Below, piece by piece: positions 8,435 to 16,033 of a stretch of DNA of 16,033 nt. This DNA comes from Discostella pseudostelligera (Eukaryota > Bacillariophyta > Thalassiosirophyceae > Thalassiosirales > Thalassiosiraceae), in assembly GCA_036940085.1 (NCBI GenBank), contig JALLBK010000531.1, positions 1-16,033 on the forward strand. The letters run 5' to 3'. The position numbers and the translations under genes are program-made. A model generated the notes under the pieces. That model was not told the origin of the DNA, made no database searches, and was given only the letters and a program-made list of their open reading frames with translations. Positions within the stretch are counted from its first letter, which is position 1. Every line of letters starts with the position of its first letter.

Positions 8435-10810
8435 ATGACCATGACGTCCACCACCGCCGCCGCAGCCGCCACCACCAAGCCGCTCGTGGCGCGTTCCAAC
8501 GATGGCTCTCTCATTGCAATTCACCATAACGATTCAACTACTACGAATAATGGCCTCGTGCGCTGCTACGACGGCAACGTGTCCAACGGAGCATTGAAGT
8601 TCACGTTGCGCTTCCCGCTCCTACGACCCTCGACCTCGAATACTACTGGCAGAGACAACAACAACAACAACAGCAACCTGTCGTTGCCCACGTCGGTCGC
8701 GGAATCCAAAGATAAATTGCGCAAACTAGTCTTTGCCTCCTCAACTGCTGGTAATGATGGTGACAACAACAGTACTTCTAATCCACCCAGCTATCTCTGT
8801 GGCGTGTGCCAATCGTCGTCCATTCATATTTGGGATTTGGAACGCGGCGTCCTCTCTCAGACATTGGATACTCGCACCACTAGCACCAGCAGTGCCGCAT
8901 CATCTTCCTCCAAGAAAAAGAAGAAACATCGTAAATCAAGTTTGAGTAGCACTACTGAAGGGAAGGAAATATTGTGTGATATTATCACGGCGGGGAATCA
9001 TTTGTATGCACTCATGTTTTTTCCATCCGAGGAAGAGGAGGATGACAACAATAACAACTCTGGTGGTGGCAAATGTCGTGTGTATCAATACAAGCTCGAT
9101 GCTGGTGGAGCTACATTGGTGAAGAAGATTAAGGTTGGTTCTATCCATGCTGCACCACCATCGTCGTCGTCGTCGGTCACTCTTTCGAATGATTCGACAA
9201 AGTCAATTGCAACATTTGCAATTGCCATCTCCAAAACAACCATGATCATTCGAATGGGTACTGTTCTACGCATATATGATGCTACCACTGGCGATAAGTT
9301 GTGTAAGATTGATCTCCCCGCGGATGTTATTTTGTCATCCACCACTGGCGGCGGCGATGACTACGACTACGACAATAACAACAACAACAGGGCTTCGCCC
9401 ACCTCGACGTTATTTGCTCCACTGGCTTGTACCTCCGACGGAAGATATATTGTCACTGGCATCCACAATCAAGCCGTGGTATTCCATTACGAGCAGAAGA
9501 ATGAGAGTAGCGATCATCATAGTCTTCAGACAATGGCACTCCTTTCGACCAAGCATGATTCACCCATTACATATTTGGATCTGACTCTGTCTGATGATAG
9601 ATTGGGTGTGTTGGCTTTCCAACAACGGACGGAGATTGCGTCTCTATATACAGTCTCCATCAGCAGTGCGGGTGCATCATCAGATTCGTCATCGTTGGTA
9701 CCACAAATGCCAAAAGCGCAACTACAAACCAACGAAAAGGATACAGCCATATCCTTCCTCGGTGCGGGATTTCATCTAGTACGCATCAATGCAACACTTC
9801 AACTCCTCTTCCAACGGGTCAAGAAATCGGCTGGTTCCGCGGCCGGATCAGGAACAACACTCCCCATGGAATCGTTATCGGATGCATTGGATAGTCTCGA
9901 GGGTGCAGTCATTGTCGGGACGTCACTTACTTTGGATGGTGCAACTGCAAACGATGGAAAGAAGCGCACGGTTGCGGAAAGTGTTGCATTGGCACCAGGA
10001 GATCAAGGTCGCGAGGCATTGCTTGCCATGGATTTATCGCAGGGAGGAGGCGACAAGAAGAAACCAAGGGTGTCACCAAGTAGTACCACTGACGGAGCCG
10101 ATGGAGCCGATGAAGAAGTTGTCGGTGAAGCGGAGGATGATTTTCCCGATGATTTGGACGAAGATGGTGAGCAAAGGCAGAGTATAGCAGAACGATTGGC
10201 GCTACTCTCTTCGGCAATGGAGGAGACTGATGACGAGGAGGATGAGGATGACGACGATGACGAGGAAAAAGCCGATAGTACTCACAAGTCAAAGTTCAAG
10301 CTCAACTCTGCCACCTCAGAAACATTGACTTCTCTATTAACCCAAGCACTATCATCCAATGACCCCATTCAGCTGAATATTGCATTGCAAGTCACCGATC
10401 GTCGATTGGTGGAAGGAACAGTGAGATCGTTGCAGAATCTCGACGCGGAACGGGCTCGTCAAATGATGAATGACTCTGGAGCAGCAGCAGCAGCAGCAGC
10501 AGCACAACAAACGAGATACATTCCCACTCTCATGGCACACATTGTTCGTCGCATGGCTCGGCGTCACTCATTGGTTATGCCATTGGGAGTCTGGATCAAG
10601 GCCATCCTTGCTGCTACGGCACGAAGCTCGACCAATCAAGCAGTGTTTGGCCATGATGGCGGCGGCGGCGACCAAATAATGGCCAAGGAGGGGAGGGAAA
10701 TGGCACGAGCACTTGGACCATTGAAAAACTTTTTGAATGAAAGGGTGGAGTGCTTTGCACAGATGTTGAGGCTCGATGGACGTTTGGCTCTGCTGAATCA
10801 ACAGCTGTGA
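8435..10810 (+). CDS. Utp5/WDR43-like small-subunit processome protein (t-UTP)
   Basis: This is an intronless gene of 791 residues. The frame is open back to an in-frame TAG at 8282-8284, but 8435 is its first ATG, so translation should start there (a second ATG follows two codons on). Residues 1 to about 520 look like a WD40 beta-propeller with Asn/Ser/Asp insertions, for example the CRVYQYKLDAGG and LRIYDATTGDKLC blades. Residues about 555-615 are highly acidic around AERLALLSSAME. From about 625 to the end is a Utp12-type helical domain (TLTSLLTQALSSND, GVWIKAILAA, RLDGRLALLNQQL) like the C terminus of WDR43/Utp5. In yeast and humans this protein joins the t-UTP (UTP-A) complex, which acts on nascent pre-rRNA in the nucleolus. 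An eight-Ala run (683-690) interrupts the Utp12 domain. Utp4- or Utp12-type relatives are less likely, given the single propeller and the C terminus. Confidence 0.82.
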   Translation: MTMTSTTAAAAATTKPLVARSNDGSLIAIHHNDSTTTNNGLVRCYDGNVSNGALKFTLRFPLLRPSTSNTTGRDNNNNNSNLSLPTSVAESKDKLRKLVFASSTAGNDGDNNSTSNPPSYLCGVCQSSSIHIWDLERGVLSQTLDTRTTSTSSAASSSSKKKKKHRKSSLSSTTEGKEILCDIITAGNHLYALMFFPSEEEEDDNNNNSGGGKCRVYQYKLDAGGATLVKKIKVGSIHAAPPSSSSSVTLSNDSTKSIATFAIAISKTTMIIRMGTVLRIYDATTGDKLCKIDLPADVILSSTTGGGDDYDYDNNNNNRASPTSTLFAPLACTSDGRYIVTGIHNQAVVFHYEQKNESSDHHSLQTMALLSTKHDSPITYLDLTLSDDRLGVLAFQQRTEIASLYTVSISSAGASSDSSSLVPQMPKAQLQTNEKDTAISFLGAGFHLVRINATLQLLFQRVKKSAGSAAGSGTTLPMESLSDALDSLEGAVIVGTSLTLDGATANDGKKRTVAESVALAPGDQGREALLAMDLSQGGGDKKKPRVSPSSTTDGADGADEEVVGEAEDDFPDDLDEDGEQRQSIAERLALLSSAMEETDDEEDEDDDDDEEKADSTHKSKFKLNSATSETLTSLLTQALSSNDPIQLNIALQVTDRRLVEGTVRSLQNLDAERARQMMNDSGAAAAAAAAQQTRYIPTLMAHIVRRMARRHSLVMPLGVWIKAILAATARSSTNQAVFGHDGGGGDQIMAKEGREMARALGPLKNFLNERVECFAQMLRLDGRLALLNQQL
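10481..10504 (+). repeat. (GCA)8 repeat coding poly-Ala inside the Utp12 domain
   Basis: Eight GCA codons encode Ala683-690 of the Utp5-like protein and lie between two helical parts of its Utp12 domain, probably in a loop. A length change here would stay in frame. Confidence 0.85.
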
Positions 10811-11018
10811 AAGATGAGCAGCGACCCGACCGTATCACAAATGTCGCAGGATCTGTTCTCTAAAGTTGAGATACACATTCTCTAGGTTAAATGTCGCTTG
10901 ATAACGAAACATAACTGGCCTATTAGTTTATCAGATAATACTAATACTACTCTCGAGTGTGTTCCTGCAAAAACCGCAGTGCCGTCAAAGCAGTAGTTCG
11001 TCGTCGTCATCATCATTC
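10811..11018. other. convergent intergenic spacer, shared 3' region
   Basis: The 208 bases lie between the TGA of the Utp5-like gene (+) and the TGA of the low-complexity gene (-). No RNA gene or repeat is apparent. It must hold both 3' ends, so the two transcripts may overlap. Confidence 0.6.
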
Positions 11019-12092
11019 TCATGTGCGCATGGTACTGATCAAATGATGAATCTCTCGAGGCTTGATGGGTTTGCCACTCTCTCCAAAGCTAAACTTCAAT
11101 GGACCACTACCAATACTACCGACGTGATGGTGCGTACCTTCTTTCCGTGCATTAGTAGCAGTAGTGGTAGGGTAGAAGTCCACACCACCATACGGTGATG
11201 ACGACGACGATGACGAGGAGAAGGAGAAGGAGAGCTTGGGCAATNAGGAGAAGGAGAGCTTGGGCAATGATGAAGTAGTGGTCGACGTAGCAGAAGCAGT
11301 AGGGTACAATAGCATTTCATCATCAAAGGAATTGGCAGTAGCAGAAGCAGGACTACTGGAAGAGTAGGGAAAGTCGACAACTCGACGAACAGGAGAGGAT
11401 ACCATCATCATGTCATCCGTAGGAACTTGTTCGGCTCCATCCACCTCTTCTGTCTGAAACTGATGTTGCGGCTGCGGCTGCGGCTGATGCGAATGATCCT
11501 TGGAAAGCAGGATTGGAGAAGCTGGGCGAACCCACATCTTTCCCTTGAGTTTCATGGTAGCATTAGCAGTAGAATTCTCTGGGCTAGTCCGTCCATGATG
11601 AAATGCGCCACCAACATGATGCGTTCGCGACATCGTGATGTGATGATTGTGATGATGGTGCGGGTACTTCTTCTTGTGCATGGCAGGAGATACGTGATGA
11701 CGGTGCACGTCGAACGATTTGGATCTTGGCCGGCCTCCTCCACCTCCATGACCAGTCTGCTGATGCTGCTGAAGTGGCGACGATGACGATGATTGATGTT
11801 TCTTGTCACCGACAAGTTGTTGTTGCTTCATCTTGGAGTCAGATTCCTCCGTGGCCATGGCAGCAGTGTCAGCGTAGGAAGAGCTGTGGCAGGTCGATGA
11901 TGTTGGTTTGGAGAACATCACGATGGCGTGAGCGTCCGAGTATGACCGATCACGACGGCCGCCGCCGCCATCGTCGTCGTGGTCGCGTCGGAAGGCAGAC
12001 GCAGATGATGCAGCATCGTAGGCGTAGGGTAAGGATAATGACATGATAGTAGAGGATGGTAATAGATGCAGAAGTAGTAGTTGATGTTGCAT
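11019..12092 (-). CDS. hypothetical low-complexity protein, about 357 residues, with an assembly N
   Basis: A single minus-strand frame runs from ATG 12092 to TGA 11019-11021. This ATG is the first in frame after an upstream TAG (12171-12173). A second in-frame ATG at 12044 begins a stretch MSLSLPYAYDAASS that could be the true start. The protein is rich in Ser, His, Gln, Gly and Pro, with possible nuclear-type basic patches (GRPRSKSFD, MHKKKYP). Less repetitive islands are KLKGKMWVRPASP, SPVRRVVDFPYS and the C terminus LKFSFGESGKPIKPREIHHL. The motif LPKLSFS appears twice around the N at 11245, and a related LKFSFG follows. No domain is recognised. An out-of-frame ATG at 12166 lies upstream and could reduce or redirect initiation. 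Confidence 0.6.
   Translation of the reverse strand: MQHQLLLLHLLPSSTIMSLSLPYAYDAASSASAFRRDHDDDGGGGRRDRSYSDAHAIVMFSKPTSSTCHSSSYADTAAMATEESDSKMKQQQLVGDKKHQSSSSSPLQQHQQTGHGGGGGRPRSKSFDVHRHHVSPAMHKKKYPHHHHNHHITMSRTHHVGGAFHHGRTSPENSTANATMKLKGKMWVRPASPILLSKDHSHQPQPQPQHQFQTEEVDGAEQVPTDDMMMVSSPVRRVVDFPYSSSSPASATANSFDDEMLLYPTASATSTTTSSLPKLSFSXLPKLSFSFSSSSSSSSPYGGVDFYPTTTATNARKEGTHHHVGSIGSGPLKFSFGESGKPIKPREIHHLISTMRT
11222..11268. repeat. 23-bp exact direct duplication around a single N
   Basis: The 23 bases at 11222-11244 are repeated exactly at 11246-11268, with one N between (period 24). The period is a multiple of three, so the minus-strand frame survives and simply shows LPKLSFS twice. The pattern is what an unmerged overlap between two contig ends leaves behind; a true tandem duplication is the alternative. 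Confidence 0.85.
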
Positions 12093-12880
12093 GAAGAATT
12101 GTCGTGGTCGTGATGGTATATCTGTGCCAGTGCATTCGAAGAAGCGAATGACGACGAGACCATCATGTTGCTAGCTGCTTGGATTGCTTGTAGCTCTCTA
12201 TCTACCTTCTTGCTGCATGCGCTACATTCATATTATGGTATCGTACGGCTTGAAGAAGGCTCTTTGCTCCTCTTTCTCTCTGGCGGCCTTTTCGTGACAC
12301 CCACAAACAACCACAACTCACGCACAGAATAGAAAGAACGCGATCGGTGGCAACTCCACATGAAATCTTTGAGTTTGGCGACATTCTACGCAATTCCATT
12401 TGATTCCAAGATGAGAAACGAAGCGAAATAAACGATGAATTGTTATTAGTTCGTCCGTAGCTGTAATCGCCAACAGTGTCTATCTACCGCCACTTTTTGG
12501 CGGGAGCTGGATGGAGCGTCGATCTCTGTTGGCGGGAAAGTGAACATGACTTGCCACGTGTAAGTGCATGTCGATTGATTTGGCGGGAAGTCTCCAAGCG
12601 GCGCTTTCCCGCCATAACCATCAATACTGCTTCATACAGAATTTTGACCTCAATCGTCTTCCGCCGAGCTCGTCCTACCCATCGGTGGCTATACCGAGAT
12701 CGGGCTCTAGAGATTTGAGGGATACAAGTAGGGAGGTATGGATGGCATTTCCCATGAGAGAAAGTTGTTCGAGTCAAGATGGTAGCAATCGGACAGAAGG
12801 AAGTAGCTCCCTTTTACCTTTATCGATGTACGTCCATGTCAATACCATTAACTCTATTCTCTTTTGCGACGTCGATGATT
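12093..12880. other. intergenic region between the low-complexity gene and ClpB, regulatory motifs only
   Basis: This holds the upstream region of the minus-strand gene ending at 11019 and the 3' UTR of the ClpB gene. The open frame at 12568-12984 (+) runs into the ClpB coding strand and is not supported. A small hairpin (CATTCG at 12133-12138, CGAATG at 12145-12150) lies in the likely 5' leader of the low-complexity gene. The E2F-like cluster is listed separately. Confidence 0.6.
12496..12614. promoter_or_regulatory. second cluster of E2F-like sites with a CACGTG box
   Basis: TTTGGCGGGAG lies at 12496-12506, TTGGCGGGAAA at 12529-12539 and TTTGGCGGGAA at 12579-12589, all on plus. TTTCCCGCCA (minus-strand TGGCGGGAAA) lies at 12605-12614, preceded by GGCGC. 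CACGTG lies at 12555-12560. A minus-strand TTGACTCGA (12769-12777) lies further right. These are the same three motifs as in the 1491-1680 array. The nearest gene starting here is the low-complexity gene, about 400 bp away, so an unrecognised transcript start or a long 5' UTR is possible. Confidence 0.55.
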
Positions 12881-15776
12881 TCAATCATACCGAAACGCAG
12901 ACTGCGTCATCGATTGTGCATTGCCCGTACTACCAACCCCACTCCTTCGAATCACAATACTACCCCCCTCCGAATCAATTGTAACTTCATCTCCATCTGC
13001 AAAGTCTCCTCGCAATATTCCCTTGGCAACTGCCGTCTCCAACTCCCTCTGTATGGCACGTTTTAGTGGCCGTGCGCCGTAGTTGGGATCATAGCCAATA
13101 CTGGCAATGGTATCGAGCGCCGCGGGTGTTATGATCATGGCAATATCGCGTTCGGCAAGTCGCCTCTCGAGCTTCCTCACTTCAAGGCTAACAATACCAC
13201 GAAGATTATCTTTGGATAGACTATTGAAGATGATTGTGTCGTCGATTCGGTTGAGGAATTCTGGCTTGAACTGTGAATATGTGAAGTAAATGAGGAGAAT
13301 ATGATGGGAAGACGGTAGTGTGAGATAAACAATTGACGTGCACAGTAACATGCCATAGTGAACATATAATCCAACGGGGTTCGTTTGGTACTCACATTCT
13401 CCTTCATCGCATTGAATACCCTAGCCTTCATCAACTCCTGATCCGATCCCTCCAAATCAAGAATATCCTGAGATCCAATATTCGAAGTGAAGATGATAAC
13501 GCAGTTCTTGAAGTCGACTACTCTTCCCTTACTATCCGTCAATCTACCATCGTCCAACATTTGCAACATTACATTGAACACGTCGGGATGCGCCTTTTCA
13601 ATTTCATCAAAGAGCAAAACAGAATATGGTCGACGGCGCACTGCATCGGTAAGCTGACCACCCTCGTCGTAGCCTACATATCCAGGAGGAGCGCCCAATA
13701 AACGTGACACGGTATGCTTTTCCATATATTCGCTCATGTCAATACGAATCATGGCATCTTCAGTGTCGAACATGAATTCGGATAGGGCCTTGGCAAGCTC
13801 CGTCTTTCCAACTCCACTGCAAAGAATTGGTGATGTTGAGAGAAATAACACAAAGTGAGTGTTACCACAAACTGAAACGTGAATGAAGCTGAACACTCAA
13901 CAATTGGGGAAGAAACGAACTTACGTGGGGCCTAAGAAGATGAGCGAGGCAATAGGTTTCGAGGGATCATTCAACCCCGCCCTTGACCTTTGAATCGATT
14001 GCGTCACCACATCAATGGCCTCATCCTGTCCCACGACGCGCTCTCGTAGCTTCTCGCCCATTGCCAACACTTTGCTCTTTTCGGAATCTAGCATTTTGTT
14101 CGCTGGGATGCCCGTCCAAACACTGATAATGTCGGCAATATCCTCGGCAACTACCTCGTCACGCAACAATTTGGAAATTCCTCCACCACCTCCTCCTATG
14201 GAAGATTCATCCCCACTCTCATCCATTGGAGCAGCCACAAGACGTCGTTCCAAGTCGGGCAAGGTGCCGTACTTCAATTCGGCTGCCCGTGCCAAATCAT
14301 AATCCCTCTCGGCCTTTTCAATCTCAAACTTCACCTGTGCAATCTGCTCTTGCAAACTGGTAACACCCTCCACGGCCCCCTTTTCGGCCATCCAACGTTG
14401 CGTCAAATCTTCCTGCTCAATCTTCAATTGGGCAATTTCATCCTCCAAATCTGCCAAACGTGCTCGATTGGCCTCGGCACTCTTATTATCCAGCGCCTTG
14501 GCTTGATCACTGCTCAAAGACAACTTCTCCATCTCCAATTGGATAATACGTCGATCGACTTCATCCAACGCCGTCGGTTTTGACGTCAACTCATTCTTGA
14601 GCTTGGCACATGCCTCATCGACCAAATCAATCGCCTTATCCGGCAGAAATCGATCCGGCAAGTATCGACTACTCAACTTGGCCGCTGCCAATAATGCCTC
14701 ATCACGAATGCGCACACCATGGTGCACCTCATACCGTGGCTTCAATCCGCGCAATATGCTCACGGTGTCCTCAACGCTAGGTTCACCAATGTACACTTGC
14801 TGGAATCGACGCTCCAGGGCCTTGTCTTTTTCGATATATTTGCGATATTCGTCAATGGTGGTGGCACCGATGCATCGAAGTTGTCCACGTGCAAGTGCTG
14901 GCTTGAGGAGGTTGGACGCATCCATGGATCCGGAGGTGGCTCCGGCTCCTACGACCGTGTGCATCTATTATTATTATTATTTGATTGTCATTGTGTTGGG
15001 ATAAGAAGTAGTGTGTAGCATTTCATAGAAGGAGAGAAAGACAGATATTGTTTGAGTAAATAATGAATGATCAATAAAAGACACCAAAATGTAACGGCAA
15101 CAATGCAACTCACCTCATCAATAAACAGTATAATCTCCCCCTCACTCTCCTTCACTCTATCCACCACCTTCTTCAACCGTTCTTCAAATTCACCTCTATA
15201 ACTCGCCCCGGCAATCAATGCCCCCATATCCAACCCTACCAATTTACAATCTCGTAACGAATCGGGAACATCTCCCGAATTAATCCGTTGGGCTATGCCC
15301 TCGGCAATGGCGGTTTTGCCCACGCCGGGATCACCGATTAATACTGGATTGTTCTTGGTACGACGACTTAGTATTTGGATGGCACGACGAATTTCATCGT
15401 CGCGACCAATGACTGGGTCGAGTTTGCCTTCCGAGGCGCGTTGGGTGAAGTCGACACCGAATTTTTCGAGTGGATCATCATTGTCGTTTATGTCGCGATT
15501 GTTGTTGGGTGGTGCCGAGAGATGGAGAGATGTGCCAAACTGTCTTTGATGATGACGATGACCAAACAGACCTTGACGTCGATGATGTAATTCTAGCAAT
15601 ATATTATTAATATTATTGCCGCCCGATTTCGAGATGATGACAGCAGTAGCCTTGCCAGACGAAGGCGGCGGGATGACAAACGCGGACGCTGTGATGGCCG
15701 CCGCGGCTGTGAGGAGAAGATAATATGCTGCTACGGCTACAACGGAGGAGGATGATTTGAAATGCAGCCACGCCAT
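12881..15776 (-). CDS. clpB: ClpB/Hsp100 AAA+ disaggregase, plastid-targeted, lacking the Clp N-domain
   Basis: Four exons read 15776-15114, 14964-13925, 13816-13396 and 13270-12881. Introns of 149, 108 and 125 nt have donors GTGAGT, GTAAGT, GTGAGT. The product is 837 residues. The ATG is fixed by an in-frame TAA six codons upstream. Residues 1-32 form a signal peptide ending ITASA|F33, the diatom plastid motif, followed by a basic, Asn-rich transit-like stretch to about 102. AAA1 starts at LEKFGVDF with Walker A GDPGVGKT (148-155), Walker B ILFIDE (216-221) and arginine fingers ERRF (272-275). The coiled-coil middle domain spans about 350-465, marking ClpB rather than ClpC. AAA2 has GPTGVGKT (566-573), pore loop GYVG (613-616) and VLLFDE (634-639). 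The family threads aggregated proteins through its pore with Hsp70/DnaK. Only about 70 residues separate the signal peptide from AAA1, so the usual ~140-residue N-domain is missing, as in mitochondrial Hsp78. Mitochondrial targeting is less likely because of the signal peptide. Confidence 0.95.
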
Positions 15777-16033
15777 GATGATGATGATGATTTAATATCT
15801 CGAATTGATGCTACACTATCTCTTCTATTCTGCAATTGCTTAGGATGTGTCAATTATCAGTATGAGATAGAGATAGGAGGACGTCCAGTTCTCATCGTTA
15901 TCGTCATCTTCATCGCTTTGTTTTTGTTGGCACTCCATCGAACTCGGTGTTCAAGTTCAAAGTCGAGTCAAGCTCACTGACCTTCCTCCACGTGGCCACT
16001 TCCACTTCCACGTCATCGACCATGATTCGACCC
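15777..16033. promoter_or_regulatory. upstream region of clpB with CACGTG and TTGACTCGA motifs
   Basis: The region begins with a GAT repeat adjoining the start codon. GTCGAGTCAA (15962-15971, minus TTGACTCGAC) and CCACGTGG (15988-15995) lie about 190-220 bp before the clpB ATG, matching two of the three motifs of the 1491-1680 array. No GGCGGGA site is visible before the window ends. They may belong to clpB or to a divergent gene beyond the edge. Confidence 0.45.

Noticed and set aside
12940..12960. TTCGAATC resembling a tRNA T-arm
   Set aside because: It lies in clpB coding sequence and no acceptor, D or anticodon arms can be folded around it.
12568..12984. 138-codon plus-strand ORF with an ATG near the E2F cluster
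   Set aside because: Its last 100 bases are antisense to the clpB C-terminal exon and its sequence shows no domain; chance is more likely.
13177..13896. Contiguous minus-strand reading through clpB exon 3 and its flanking introns
   Set aside because: The ends of this frame are intron sequence; GTAAGT/GTGAGT donors and AG acceptors restore the continuous ClpB protein, so the introns are real.
14015..15018. Several long plus-strand frames opposite clpB exons
   Set aside because: They are antisense shadows of a highly conserved coding strand.

Overview
The window looks like nuclear DNA of a photosynthetic stramenopile, most likely a diatom. Three things point there: genes are split by short GT-AG introns (93-149 nt), the proteins carry long Ser, Asn, Asp, His and Ala runs, and the ClpB-type chaperone starts with a signal peptide ending in an ASA|F motif, the mark of import into a red-derived complex plastid. 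Species cannot be fixed from the sequence alone. A single N at 11245 shows this is a draft assembly.

Layout. 1-232 is an ACCTGC-type hexamer tract in an open Pro-Ala frame. 233-1226 has no convincing gene but holds six short inverted repeats. 1227-1447 is a near-perfect foldback element with 101-nt arms. 1491-1680 is a striking array of repeated CACGTGGC / TTTGGCGGGA / TGACTCGA modules (E2F-like plus G-box-like), followed by a leader. 2211-6878 (+) is a two-exon gene for a 1524-residue type II membrane protein, made of a nucleotide-sugar-epimerase-like domain with altered catalytic residues fused to a C-terminal domain resembling the DUF616/TOD1 glycosyltransferase-like family. 6879-8434 is intergenic, with one weak candidate small spliced membrane-protein gene on the minus strand. 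8435-10810 (+) is an intronless Utp5/WDR43-like ribosome-biogenesis gene with a dyad of E2F-like sites just upstream. 11019-12092 (-) is an unrecognised low-complexity protein gene containing the N and a flanking 23-bp duplication. 12093-12880 is intergenic with a second E2F-like cluster. 12881-15776 (-) is a four-exon ClpB/Hsp100 gene that lacks the Clp N-domain. 15777-16033 is its upstream region, with the same TTGACTCGA and CACGTG motifs.

The four main genes do not form one pathway: polysaccharide/glycan metabolism (inferred), rRNA processing, an unknown, and plastid protein disaggregation. What links parts of the window is the recurring set of promoter-like motifs (TTTGGCGGGA, CACGTG, TTGACTCGA) in three or four intergenic regions. 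The foldback element carries a fused ACGTGGCGGGAG version in each arm, which suggests, as an inference, that a mobile foldback element may have spread E2F-like sites here.
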